64,000 bases of DNA from Marinihelvus fidelis (GTDB lineage: Bacteria; Pseudomonadota; Gammaproteobacteria; Xanthomonadales; SZUA-36), in the NCBI RefSeq assembly GCF_008725655.1, contig NZ_VYXP01000003.1:310001-374000 (forward strand). The letters are read 5' to 3'. The notes under the pieces are model-generated. The model was not told where the DNA came from. It saw nothing but the letters and a program-made list of their open reading frames with translations, and ran no database searches. The translations under genes were made by a program, and so were the position numbers. Below, piece after piece: positions 46,322 through 55,297 of the stretch; position 1 is the first letter of the stretch, and the number at the start of each line of letters is the position of its first letter.

Positions 46322-46345
46322 CTGGCGGCGCCGAAGCGCCGCCAG
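46322..46345 (-). other. intercistronic hairpin with UUCG-type loop
   Basis: CTGGCGGCG (46322-46330) and CGCCGCCAG (46337-46345) form a perfect 9-bp stem; on the minus-strand RNA the loop reads CUUCGG, an ultrastable tetraloop. It separates the TonB receptor from the S9 peptidase and lacks a following U-run, so it more likely stabilises the receptor mRNA or tunes the downstream gene than terminates. Confidence 0.7.
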
Positions 46346-46371
46346 AAAGTATCGCCGATAAAGCTAAGCGA

Positions 46372-49290
46372 TTACAGCCTCCAGTTCAGACGAACCCACA
46401 GGCGACGACCCAGCAGGTCGTACTGGCTTGCAGAAACCGGCACGTTGCCGCGACGTGACAGGCCAGCGCCTGAAGACACGAAGTCCGGCTCTTCGTCGAA
46501 CAGGTTGTTGATACCCACCAGGAGGTCCCACTTGTCCTGCTCGTAGAAGACCGAGAGGTTGTGGTACAGCGCTGCATCCATGGTGATGTCCTGGCGCGCG
46601 TCCGCGTAACCGAAGTAGGTGGTGATTTCGTCTGCGAAATCAGACTGATCGGTTTCAGACACGTACTGCAGGAAGTAGGTAAACGTCCAGTCGTGACGAT
46701 CCAGGTTGGCGCGGAAGTTGCTCACGTTATCCGGTGAACCGACGCTGCCGACGTAGTCGGTCTGGTCGAATCCGGCAACAGAACCCGGCGCGAACAGTTC
46801 GTACACGTTCTCCAGGTAGAAAGAGCTGTTACCTTCCAGGCGGATCGTACCGAAGTCGAAGTCGCCGCTCCAGGTCGCCGTAATATCAACACCATCAATG
46901 GTCTGCTTGTTGATGTTAACGAACTGGTCGTAGACCTCGTCGATGTTGTACGGACGGTTCAGGTCACTGCCCGGCACACGCGTAAACAGGTTACAGAACG
47001 CGTTCGGGAAGTTATCGCCAGAGTAGCAACCGGCAACAATGCCGCTCGCACCCAGGCTGCTGATCTGATCGTTCACGGTGGTCTCGTAGTAGTCCACAGA
47101 CACGTTCAGGTCAGTGAACTCAGGCGTCCACACCATGCCGACCGTAAAGGAGTCAGACGTTTCCGGGTTCAGGTTGCCAGCACCACCACCCGAGTAGATC
47201 AGGGCAGAGGATGACGGGAAACCAGAGTAGTCCTGCGGGATACCGTCGGCCGCACAGTTAGCACGGATGTTGTCGTTGGTGCTGTTGATCCAGTCAATAC
47301 ACGGGTCGATACCGAGCTGGTCACCGAATGAGGTTTCATCACCCAGGTACAGCTGGTACAGGCTCGGCGCGCGGTAGGACGTACCGGCGGTCGTGCGCAG
47401 ACGGATTGACGGGGTCACCTGCCAGTTCAGGCCGGCTTTCCAGACCCAGTCGCTACCACCGTCCTTGTAATCAAAGGCACGGGCAGAAACGTTCAGGTCC
47501 AGGCTTTCGAAACCGGTCATACCGGCCAGCAGCGGAATATCCAGCTCGCCGAAGGCCTCGATCACGTCATTGGTACCTTCCGTCACGAGCGCGGAGGTCG
47601 AACCCCAGAGGTCAGAGTTCTGTGACGCCTGGCTGGGCTGGTCGTCGATGCCGAAGCTGCGGTATTCGATACCAAACGCAGACGCCAGGTAACCGGCCGG
47701 CAGCTGGAACAGTTCACCAGACATGATGGCCGTCACCTGGAACTGGTCGTACACGGTGTTACCCGTAACGTCGGTGCCCACGGCGTCGATCAGCTGCTGC
47801 ATGTCCTGCCCACCCAGGATACCCGGTGAGAAGTAGTCCACACGCGGCGGTGACGTATCGAAACGAATGTCACCTGACTGCGAGTTCAGGATAGCGTTGT
47901 TGGTGTAGCTACCATCCGAGTAGGAGTAGGACGCGTATGCCTGCCAGCTCCAGTAGTTATCGGTGGGCAGCACGCCTTCCAGGCCGGTGGTGAAGTAGTA
48001 GAAGTCGATATCCGCAGAGTAGTTCGACGGGTACGGCATAACCGGCTGGCCGAACACGGGCGGGTTGTAAGACGGGTCATCCGGGTACGGGAAGCCGACG
48101 GCCGCGCCATAAACCACGGGGAAGAACTGGCGCCAGCCTTCTGCGGTGGTCTGACGGTTGCTCCACAGGAATTCCGCGTCCCAGTCGACACCGCCCCAGA
48201 AATCGAAGCTGTAGTCGGCCGTGGCGTAGATGTTGCTGCGCTCACGCTCGTTGATGGCCCTTTCAGAACGCAGGAACTCGGCGTCCAGGATGTCTTCAAA
48301 CCAGGCCGCACCGTCGACGTCGTAACGACCACTGTAGCGCGGGGCGTAACCCGGCAGCGGGCCAACGGTGGAACCATCGGCGGTCGGGACCAGGCGACCA
48401 AACTGGCCGGTGGCGTCCAGCACGGTGTTGAAGTACAGGTTGTTACAGCCGAAGCCGTTGTCGGACAGGTCGACCGGAGAACGGTTCTCACGATCGATAC
48501 GCTGGCCATCGGTGCCCCAGTACAGATCCTGCGGGCATTCCAGGTAGGAACGATCGCCGATGGTCAGTTCTTCCTGCTTGTCCCACTGTGCGGACAGCAT
48601 CACGGAACCCTTGTCGAAGTTCAGGCCGGTAATGACACCGACGCGGTAGAACTCACCACCGCTCTCAAACGGTGCTTCCATGGTCGCCGTCAGTTCGGTC
48701 TGGTCGACAGAGCGACGGGTGATGATGTTGGCCACACCCGCGATGGCGTCAGAACCGTAAATGGATGAAGAACCGTCCAGCACGATTTCCAGGCGCTGCG
48801 TAGCGATATCCGGAATGGCGTTCAGGTCAAAGGGGCCGGTCTGGCCACGCGTGCCACTGGCACCCGGGCGACGGCCGTTGATCAGCACCAGGGAGCGGTC
48901 AGCGCCCAGGCCACGAAGGTTCAGGGTCTCGTTACCGGTACCGCCCTGGATGACGAAACCGCTGAACTGGTTGTTCAACTGCGTGGTGCCCGCGGCAACC
49001 GTGCTCTGCTGCAGCATATCGGCAACGCTGAGCTGGCCAGCCTGGAACTGTGATTCGGCATCGATGACCTGCATCGGTGACGTGGACGTGAAGTTTTCAC
49101 GCTTGATCAGAGAACCGGTGACTTCAACACGACCCAGGTCGGTGTCGTTGGCGTCTTCGGTCGTCTGGGCGTCGTCACTGTCGGTATCCGCATCGTCCTG
49201 GGCCCAGGCGCCGTGAACGACAGCGCTGAGTGCCAGTGCGAGCAGGAAACGCGGCAGCTTCCTTGGCTCTTCATTCATTGAAAATGACAT
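46372..49290 (-). CDS. TonB-dependent receptor paired with S9 peptidase
   Basis: A 972-residue outer-membrane receptor. Signal peptide RFLLALALSAVVHGAWA is followed by an acidic spacer (DDADTDSDDAQTTEDANDTD), TonB box-like GRVEVTGSLIKREN, and a plug domain (GFVIQGGTGNETLNLRGLGADRSLVLINGRR, DGSSSIYGSDAIAGVANIITRR). The barrel ends RLWVRLNWRL. This long form with acidic N-terminus is common in Xanthomonadales and Alteromonadales. Cargo probably peptides, given the S9 peptidase on the same transcript, but this is inferred from context. A start at M5 (MNEEPRK) is possible. Confidence 0.9.
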   Translation of the reverse strand: MSFSMNEEPRKLPRFLLALALSAVVHGAWAQDDADTDSDDAQTTEDANDTDLGRVEVTGSLIKRENFTSTSPMQVIDAESQFQAGQLSVADMLQQSTVAAGTTQLNNQFSGFVIQGGTGNETLNLRGLGADRSLVLINGRRPGASGTRGQTGPFDLNAIPDIATQRLEIVLDGSSSIYGSDAIAGVANIITRRSVDQTELTATMEAPFESGGEFYRVGVITGLNFDKGSVMLSAQWDKQEELTIGDRSYLECPQDLYWGTDGQRIDRENRSPVDLSDNGFGCNNLYFNTVLDATGQFGRLVPTADGSTVGPLPGYAPRYSGRYDVDGAAWFEDILDAEFLRSERAINERERSNIYATADYSFDFWGGVDWDAEFLWSNRQTTAEGWRQFFPVVYGAAVGFPYPDDPSYNPPVFGQPVMPYPSNYSADIDFYYFTTGLEGVLPTDNYWSWQAYASYSYSDGSYTNNAILNSQSGDIRFDTSPPRVDYFSPGILGGQDMQQLIDAVGTDVTGNTVYDQFQVTAIMSGELFQLPAGYLASAFGIEYRSFGIDDQPSQASQNSDLWGSTSALVTEGTNDVIEAFGELDIPLLAGMTGFESLDLNVSARAFDYKDGGSDWVWKAGLNWQVTPSIRLRTTAGTSYRAPSLYQLYLGDETSFGDQLGIDPCIDWINSTNDNIRANCAADGIPQDYSGFPSSSALIYSGGGAGNLNPETSDSFTVGMVWTPEFTDLNVSVDYYETTVNDQISSLGASGIVAGCYSGDNFPNAFCNLFTRVPGSDLNRPYNIDEVYDQFVNINKQTIDGVDITATWSGDFDFGTIRLEGNSSFYLENVYELFAPGSVAGFDQTDYVGSVGSPDNVSNFRANLDRHDWTFTYFLQYVSETDQSDFADEITTYFGYADARQDITMDAALYHNLSVFYEQDKWDLLVGINNLFDEEPDFVSSGAGLSRRGNVPVSASQYDLLGRRLWVRLNWRL

Positions 49291-49465
49291 TCTTAAATAT
49301 CTCCTCTGACAGGACTTTCCTGTTTGGTTTTCAACCGGCTGTGAACAAAAGAAAAGCAGACAGCGCCAGGGTGATCACCCTGACAACGCCTAGCCCCCCG
49401 GCCGAATTGTGCGCCAAGTGTAAACCATTCTTTAAGGGAGTGTTAAATAAAGCGTTGAAAAAAAT

Positions 49466-50869
49466 TCAGAAGCGGACGCGGTACATGCCCTTCAATACGG
49501 AGTCGTTGGGCGGCGCGACCAGTCGATCTTCGAAATTTCGCAGCAGCGTGCGGTTCCAGGTCAGAAACAGGTCGCGGCCGAAACCGGTGTTCCAGCGCAG
49601 GTTGGCGTTCATGCCCACCTGGTCGCTGATGTTGTTGACCTGTACCAGCGGTGAGAACGACCAGCCCGGTGCCAGCGCCACCGTGGAACGCAGCGTGAAC
49701 TTGCGCGCGGTGAACTGGCCCACGGGCTGCTTGTGGGCCTCGACGGCGTACTCTGCGTTCAGGCGCAGCCACTCGGCGGCCTGCCAGTCGCCGCGGAACT
49801 GCACGTCATCGCGCTGGCCGCCCAGGTAGTCGCCCTGAATCACGCGTACGCCCAGCATCCAGTTGTCGAAGCGGCTGGTGTCGAAGCCCATGCCGTAGCG
49901 GGCGTAGTTGTACTGTCCGGCGGCGATAGGCAGGTGATTGACCAGGTCGTAGCCGTTGACCAGCACCTCGTCGTTCTGGCTGACGAACAGGGTCCAGTTG
50001 TCGCCCGAGGCATCGCGCGCGTCGAGCAGGGTCAGGTTCAGCGCGCGCGAGGCCTCATCGGTGCTGAGCGCCTGGATATCGCGGGCATTGAAATTGTGGC
50101 CCAGCTGCCAGTCGCTGCCATCAGGCATGGTGTGGCGAAAGGCGTACTGGAAACTGGCGTCGTCGACTCCGGGGCGGCTGACTGAGCCCAGCGCCGGGTC
50201 GAAGTCGTCACCAAAGTGCTGGTACCAAGCGCTGGCGCGATGCTGCTTGCCGGGGTAGTTCAGGTGCAGGCCCCAGGCGTTGTCATCCCGGCCGGCCTCG
50301 TTTTCGTTGAACAGTTCGGTGTGGGTTTTCTGCAGCCAGGCCTGGCCTTCAATATTTCCCAGCGTTCTGTATTTCAGGTCGACACCCACGGTGTGGGCGT
50401 CCAGGTCCTGGTCCGGGTCGCCGGCGGTCAGGATCACGCCCAGCTGCAGGTCCTCGGCCAGTGAGCGCGAGAAGCGCGCGATGAACGCGTCGCTGGCAGA
50501 GGTGCCGGTGGCGTCGGTCGATTGCACACCCAGCATGTTGACCTTCCACTCGCCGGCGGTGCCACTGACCCTGACGCCGGACGACATCTCGTTGGGGTCT
50601 TCCTTGCGAGCCAGGCCAACAGTACCGATATTGAACGGCTGCGCCAGCACACCATTGATCCCAAGCCCGAACAGGCCCAGGTCGCCCAGCCACAGGTTGG
50701 GGTCGTCGTGATAGCGGGGATCGAAGGCGGTGACTTCGAAATCGGAAACGTCGTTGTACCAGGCATCACCCTGGGCCCAGGCCGGGCCGGCAACGCACGC
50801 GGCAAGACACACGCCGGCAATGATACCGGTGACAGTCCTGGATTGGCGGCCGCGAATGCCCAATTTCAC
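49466..50869 (-). CDS. outer-membrane beta-barrel protein (DUF5916 C-terminal-like)
   Basis: A 467-residue exported protein (signal ACVAGPAWA). The mature chain is alternating hydrophobic/hydrophilic strands rich in Tyr, Trp and Asn, ending in Phe (GMYRVRF). Segments such as ASDAFIARFSRSLAEDLQLGVILTAG, RWNTGFGRDLFLTWNRTLLRNFEDR resemble the barrel part of DUF5916 proteins, in which it follows a CBM9-like domain that is missing here. The gene is an isolated minus-strand unit between the TonB receptor region and the PG-binding gene. Function unknown; porin-like or scaffold role possible. Confidence 0.65.
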   Translation of the reverse strand: MKLGIRGRQSRTVTGIIAGVCLAACVAGPAWAQGDAWYNDVSDFEVTAFDPRYHDDPNLWLGDLGLFGLGINGVLAQPFNIGTVGLARKEDPNEMSSGVRVSGTAGEWKVNMLGVQSTDATGTSASDAFIARFSRSLAEDLQLGVILTAGDPDQDLDAHTVGVDLKYRTLGNIEGQAWLQKTHTELFNENEAGRDDNAWGLHLNYPGKQHRASAWYQHFGDDFDPALGSVSRPGVDDASFQYAFRHTMPDGSDWQLGHNFNARDIQALSTDEASRALNLTLLDARDASGDNWTLFVSQNDEVLVNGYDLVNHLPIAAGQYNYARYGMGFDTSRFDNWMLGVRVIQGDYLGGQRDDVQFRGDWQAAEWLRLNAEYAVEAHKQPVGQFTARKFTLRSTVALAPGWSFSPLVQVNNISDQVGMNANLRWNTGFGRDLFLTWNRTLLRNFEDRLVAPPNDSVLKGMYRVRF

Positions 50870-50973
50870 TTCCGTGTGTGTCGGTTGTTCTTAATTGTGG
50901 TTCATTATATGGACGTGTTCGCAAGCACGCAAAACCCTTAGCAAAATTCGTGGCCAAAAATCGCGTTGACCTA

Positions 50974-51540
50974 TCAACCTGGCGGGTTGCGACACTCCTC
51001 CAGCTCCGACTCGCTGATACCCAGGTCCTTGGCCGCGGCGTTGACGTCATCCACGGTGGCGTTGACGTCATAGATATCACGGCTGACCTGGTAGACATCG
51101 TTATTGCCAAATCGCCCGGCCGTGCGTGCCGCGGCATTGAGCAGCCGGCCGAAACCGCGCTTCTTCTTCTGCGCTTCCTGCGCCGCGGCCACTTTCTCCT
51201 GGATGCAGGCCTGCTGTGCAGCCTGCAACTCCGCCTCGGTCCTTTGCCTTGGCGCCGGCGCCACGGTCTGCGCGGCCGGTGTGGCACCGCCGCTGAGCTT
51301 CGCCTTCAAGATGCCAGCCAGCTGCGGTGACGGCTCGCCGGTCACTTCCAGGTCGTTCTCGGACTGGAACTTGGAAATCGCGACGATGGTCGCCGTGTCC
51401 ATGTCGCCGTTGGTGTTACCGGGCGTGTAACCCAGCGCGACCAGGTCGGTCTGCACCATCTTTGTCAGGTCGTCAGCGATAGCCGGCGTGGCCGCCATGG
51501 ACAGAATCAGCAGCAATGCACCAAGAGCACAGGTCTTCAT
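50974..51540 (-). CDS. exported peptidoglycan-binding-domain protein
   Basis: A 188-residue protein starting at ATG 51540 with a strong AGGAGGGG ribosome binding site. The signal peptide is MKTCALGALLLILSMAATPAIA. Residues about 23-75 are a PG_binding_1 domain (VQTDLVALGYTPGNTNGDMDTATIVAISKFQ). A Gln/Ala-rich coiled segment with KVAAAQEAQKKKRGFGRLL follows, and the C-terminal part has an Asp-rich helix (VDDVNAAAKDLGISESELEEC). It probably attaches to the cell wall; the C-terminal half is unrecognised. It is divergent from the siderophore receptor (188 bases apart). Confidence 0.78.
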   Translation of the reverse strand: MKTCALGALLLILSMAATPAIADDLTKMVQTDLVALGYTPGNTNGDMDTATIVAISKFQSENDLEVTGEPSPQLAGILKAKLSGGATPAAQTVAPAPRQRTEAELQAAQQACIQEKVAAAQEAQKKKRGFGRLLNAAARTAGRFGNNDVYQVSRDIYDVNATVDDVNAAAKDLGISESELEECRNPPG

Positions 51541-51662
51541 CAGGTTCCCCTCCTGTTTGGTTGAGCGGCGGCCGGGCACGAATTCCGGCAGCGCCAATGT
51601 CACATAGCATAAGATGATTGTCGCCCCAGCGCTAAATTGCGGTGACGCGTGACGGGGATTGT

Positions 51663-51681
51663 TGTGAGAATGGTTCTCATT
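51663..51681. promoter_or_regulatory. Fur box upstream of siderophore receptor
   Basis: TGAGAAT-G-GTTCTCA at 51665-51679 fits the 7-1-7 Fur core (arms match at 6 of 7 positions) within TGTGAGAATGGTTCTCATT. It ends about 47 bases before the receptor GTG/ATG region, typical of iron-repressed promoters. Confidence 0.75.
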
Positions 51682-51727
51682 TACAATGCGCGGCTTCAAT
51701 TTGAGCAGCTGACCTGGAGTCATTGCC

Positions 51728-53905
51728 GTGCGTTTTTTGAGCCCCACCCCTGTTTCACTGATTTCCCTCGCCGTCGCGTGCGCCCTTTCCGCCCCAGCCC
51801 TTGCGCAGACGGATGGTGACGACCCCGTTCTCGAAGAAGTGATCGTCACCGGCGTGGCGTCGCAGGTTGAACTGACGCCCACCTACGCCGGCGAGCAGGT
51901 CGCCCGCGGTGGCCGTGCCGGCCTGCTCGGCAACCTCGACTTCATGGACGCGCCGTTCACCGGCACCGCGTTCACCCAGCAGCTGATCGAGGCGCAGCAG
52001 TCCGACAGCGTTGGCGATGTGCTGCAGAACGACCCGGTGGTGCGCGTGGCCAAGGGCTTCGGCAACTTCCAGGAGGTCTACGTGGTGCGCGGCTTCCCGG
52101 TGTACTCCGACGACCTGACCCTGAACGGCCTGTTCGGCATCCTGCCGCGCCAGTACGTGGCCGCCGAACTGCTGGAGCGCGTGGAAGTGTTCCGTGGCGC
52201 CAACGCCTTTATCAACGGCGCGGCGCCGGGTGGCAGTGGCGTGGGCGGCACCATCAACCTGGTGCCCAAGCGCGCGCCGGAGGCCGGCGTGCTGCGTGGC
52301 ACGCTGGGCTACGAGAATGCCAGCCAGCTGTACGCCGCCGTGGACGTGGGCGAGCGCTTCGGCGCCGCCGATGCCTGGGGCGTGCGCTTCAACGCCGCGC
52401 TGCGTGACGGCGAGACCTCGGTGGACGGCCAGGACCGCGACATGAACGTGTTCTCCATCGGCACCGATTACGCCGGCGAGCGCTTCCGCTTCTCCGCCGA
52501 CCTGGGCTGGCAGGACAACCGCATCGACGCGCCGCGGCCGCAGGTGACCCCGCTGGGTGAAATCCCGGAACCGCCGTCCGCGGACACCAACTACGCCCAG
52601 CCGTGGACCTTCTCCGACGAAGAGCAACTGTTCGGCGTGGTCCGTGGCGAGTTCGACTTTACCGACACCTTCTCCGGCTGGCTGGCCGTGGGTGGTCGCG
52701 AAGGCGAAGAGAACAACGTGCTGGCCAACCCGCGCAGCGATGCCGACGGCAACCTTTCGGCCTACCGCTTCGACAACGTCCGCGAGGATTCCATCTTCTC
52801 CGCCGACGCCGGCCTGCGCGCCGGGTTCGACACCGGTTCCGTGGGCCACAGCGTGGTGCTGTCGGGCTCGGTGATCGATTCGGATTCGAAGAACGCCTAC
52901 GCGTTTTCCAGCTTCGTCGACACCTTCGCAAGCAACCTGTACAACCCAGTGGCCGTGGCGCCGCCGGCCCCCGACTTCTTCGTCGGCGGTGACATGAACA
53001 GCCCGCTGACCACCGAAAAGGTCGACAACAGGAGCCTGGCGCTGGCCGACACGCTGGCGTTCCTGGATGGCCAGCTGCTGGTCACCGTGGGCCTGCGTCA
53101 CCAGGACATCGAGACGCAGTCGTTCGACTACAACACCGGCGCATTCCTGTCAGGCTATGCCGACGACAAGGTGTCGCCGGCCGGCGGTATCGTCTGGCGC
53201 CTGGGCGATGCCTGGTCGCTGTACGGCAACTACATGGAAAGCCTGCAGCCCGGCGCCATCGCCCCGGCCAACAGCGGCGGCGTGCCTATCGACAACGCCG
53301 GCGAGGTGCTGGAGCCGTTTACCGGCGAGCAGGCCGAGATCGGCGTGAAGTGGGACGGCGGTGACTTCGGTGGCACGGCCAGCGTGTTCACGCTGAACCG
53401 GCCCAACGCGATTGTCGTCGACAACGTCTTCCAGGCCTCCGGCGAGCAGCAAAACACGGGTGTCGAGCTGAGTGTCTTCGGCGAGCCCATTCCGGGCCTG
53501 CGGCTGCTGGGCGGCGCCACCTGGGTGGATGCCGAGCTCAAGCGCACCCAGGACGGCATTGACCAGGGCAACACCGTCATCGGCGTGCCGGAATTCCAGA
53601 CCAACCTGAACGTGGACTGGACCATCCCCGGCACCGACGGCCTGATTGTCGACGGCCGCGTGGTCTACACCGGCGACCAGTACGTCAACACGGCCAACAC
53701 CATCGAGCTGGACGCGTGGACCCGCCTGGATATCGGCGCACGCTACGTGGTCAACTGGGACGCCCGCGCCCTGACCTTCCGGGCGCGTGTCGACAACGTC
53801 ACCGACGAGTCCTACTGGGCCTCCACCGGCGGCTTCCCCGGCGCCAACTACCTGATCCTGGGCTCACCGCGCACCTACGCCGTGTCGGCATCGATCGACT
53901 TCTGA
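51728..53905 (+). CDS. TonB-dependent siderophore receptor, Fur-controlled
   Basis: A 725-residue outer-membrane receptor. Signal peptide SLAVACALSAPALA, TonB box VLEEVIVTG, and a plug typical of siderophore receptors (VVRVAKGFGNFQEVYVVRGFPVYSDDLTLNGLFGILP, then AELLERVEVFRGANAFINGAAPGGSGVGGTINLVPKRA). The barrel ends RTYAVSASIDF with C-terminal Phe. The overall pattern resembles FhuA/FoxA-like receptors. The Fur box upstream and the PepSY gene 15 bases downstream place it in an iron-uptake operon. The siderophore type is not readable. Start: ATG 51728 follows ATTGCCGTG; the frame opens slightly earlier but lacks a better start. Confidence 0.93.
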   Translation: MRFLSPTPVSLISLAVACALSAPALAQTDGDDPVLEEVIVTGVASQVELTPTYAGEQVARGGRAGLLGNLDFMDAPFTGTAFTQQLIEAQQSDSVGDVLQNDPVVRVAKGFGNFQEVYVVRGFPVYSDDLTLNGLFGILPRQYVAAELLERVEVFRGANAFINGAAPGGSGVGGTINLVPKRAPEAGVLRGTLGYENASQLYAAVDVGERFGAADAWGVRFNAALRDGETSVDGQDRDMNVFSIGTDYAGERFRFSADLGWQDNRIDAPRPQVTPLGEIPEPPSADTNYAQPWTFSDEEQLFGVVRGEFDFTDTFSGWLAVGGREGEENNVLANPRSDADGNLSAYRFDNVREDSIFSADAGLRAGFDTGSVGHSVVLSGSVIDSDSKNAYAFSSFVDTFASNLYNPVAVAPPAPDFFVGGDMNSPLTTEKVDNRSLALADTLAFLDGQLLVTVGLRHQDIETQSFDYNTGAFLSGYADDKVSPAGGIVWRLGDAWSLYGNYMESLQPGAIAPANSGGVPIDNAGEVLEPFTGEQAEIGVKWDGGDFGGTASVFTLNRPNAIVVDNVFQASGEQQNTGVELSVFGEPIPGLRLLGGATWVDAELKRTQDGIDQGNTVIGVPEFQTNLNVDWTIPGTDGLIVDGRVVYTGDQYVNTANTIELDAWTRLDIGARYVVNWDARALTFRARVDNVTDESYWASTGGFPGANYLILGSPRTYAVSASIDF

Positions 53906-53920
53906 GCACAGGCGCCACGC

Positions 53921-55063
53921 ATGAAACCCTCGGTGACCCGCGCCTGGAGCTGGACCCACAAGTGGTCCAGCCTGGTGTGCACGGTATTTCTGTTGATGCT
54001 CTGCATCACCGGCCTGCCGCTGATCTTTCACGACGAGATTGACGGCGCGCTGAACCCGGATGCGTGGACGCCGGCCCACCCGGACGGCGAGTGGCTGGAC
54101 CTGGACCAGTTGCTGGCCGTGGCGCTGGAAGACCGGCCGGGCGAAGTGCCGATTTTCATGAGCTTCGATATCGAACGGCCGGTGGTGAACGTGACCACCG
54201 GCCCTTCGGCCGACGCGCCGGGCTCAGAAATGTATTTCGCCAGCTTTGACCGCACCAGCGGTGACCTCGTGCCACCTGCGGATGTCGGCGAAGGCGTCAT
54301 GCATTTCCTGCTTCAACTCCACACCGACCTGTTCCTGGGCCTGCCCGGCATGCTGTTCCTTGGCGCGATGGGCCTGCTGTTTGTCATCGCCGTGGTCTCC
54401 GGCGTGGTGCTGTACGCGCCGTTCATGCGCAAGCTGGACTTCGGCACGGTCCGCCGCGACCGCTCCAAACAGGTGAAGTGGCTGGACTGGCATAACCTGA
54501 TGGGCGTGGTGACCGTGGCCTGGGTGCTGGTGGTGGGCATCACCGGCATCATCAACACGCTCGAAACACCGATTATCGACGCCTGGCGCTACAACGAACT
54601 GGCCGACCTGGTGGCCGAGAACGACCAGCGCCCTGCCCCGGATGAATTCGCCTCGCTGGACGCGGCAGTCAACCGCGCCATGGTCGAGGCGCCGGACATG
54701 GAACTGCAGTTCGTGGCCTTCCCCGGCAGCGGCTTTTCCACCGACTCGCATTACGCGGTGTTCTTCCACGGCCGCTCGCCGGCCACCGAGCGGATGATCA
54801 CGCCGGCGCTGATCGACGCGGCCACCGGTGACTTCGAAGGCCTGCGCGCCATGCCCTGGTGGGTGAAGACGCTGTCGCTGTCGCGGCCGCTGCATTTTGG
54901 CGACTACGGCGGCCTGCTGCTGAAGATCGTCTGGGCCATCCTCGACATCATCACCATCATCGTTTTGGTCAGTGGCCTGTACCTGTGGCTTAAGAAGCGA
55001 CGCCAGCCGCGCCAGCGGCTCGCCGACCTGGCCGGAGCAGACAACGCTGGAGCAGCGGCATGA
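53921..55063 (+). CDS. PepSY-domain membrane protein, likely siderophore/iron reductase
   Basis: A 380-residue inner-membrane PepSY-TM protein. TM1 is in WSWTHKWSSLVCTVFLLMLCITGLPLIF with conserved His, followed by a periplasmic PepSY domain and later WLDWHNLMGVVTVAWVLVVGITGIINTLE, and the final TM (IVWAILDIITIIVLVSGLYLWL). Family members next to TonB siderophore receptors often act as reductive iron-release or heme-dependent membrane reductases (FsrB/PiuB-like). The conserved His residues in helix ends could ligate heme. Starts 16 bases after the receptor stop. Confidence 0.85.
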   Translation: MKPSVTRAWSWTHKWSSLVCTVFLLMLCITGLPLIFHDEIDGALNPDAWTPAHPDGEWLDLDQLLAVALEDRPGEVPIFMSFDIERPVVNVTTGPSADAPGSEMYFASFDRTSGDLVPPADVGEGVMHFLLQLHTDLFLGLPGMLFLGAMGLLFVIAVVSGVVLYAPFMRKLDFGTVRRDRSKQVKWLDWHNLMGVVTVAWVLVVGITGIINTLETPIIDAWRYNELADLVAENDQRPAPDEFASLDAAVNRAMVEAPDMELQFVAFPGSGFSTDSHYAVFFHGRSPATERMITPALIDAATGDFEGLRAMPWWVKTLSLSRPLHFGDYGGLLLKIVWAILDIITIIVLVSGLYLWLKKRRQPRQRLADLAGADNAGAAA

Positions 55064-55257
55064 ACGGCCGGCGTTCGCTCTGGACCATCTTCGCCGTTCC
55101 GCTGCTGCTGTTTGTGGCCAGCTTGGTCGGCCTGGTCTGGGCGCTGCTGGATGACGGCGGCGCCGATACCGTCGCGGCCGTTGCCGCCGGTGTGTCCATC
55201 CCGGTCTTGGCCTGGGCCTGGGTGCGGCGCGGGCGCGGCTCGGTCACCCGCGACTGA
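55060..55257 (+). CDS. 65-residue membrane protein in the iron operon
   Basis: A small protein, MNGRRSLWTIFAVPLLLFVA..., with two hydrophobic segments (about residues 8-28 and 38-56), a short acidic hinge (DDGGAD) and a positive tail (RRGRGSVTRD). The ATG overlaps the PepSY stop (ATGA), so co-translation is near certain. Small two-TM proteins at this place occur in related PepSY/receptor operons, but I do not recognise a family. A subunit or stabiliser of the PepSY protein is a fair guess. Confidence 0.75.
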   Translation: MNGRRSLWTIFAVPLLLFVASLVGLVWALLDDGGADTVAAVAAGVSIPVLAWAWVRRGRGSVTRD

Positions 55258-55297
55258 CATCCACAAACGCGCTACTTGTCGGTAAGATACGCCGGCC

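Noticed and set aside
46322-46345. Hairpin between TonB receptor and S9 peptidase as an intrinsic terminator
   Set aside because: The stem is perfect but no U-run follows on the minus-strand RNA, so I kept it as an intercistronic structure.
51755-53101. 448-codon minus-strand frame opposite the siderophore receptor
   Set aside because: No start signal or recognisable motif, and the receptor on the other strand is unambiguous.
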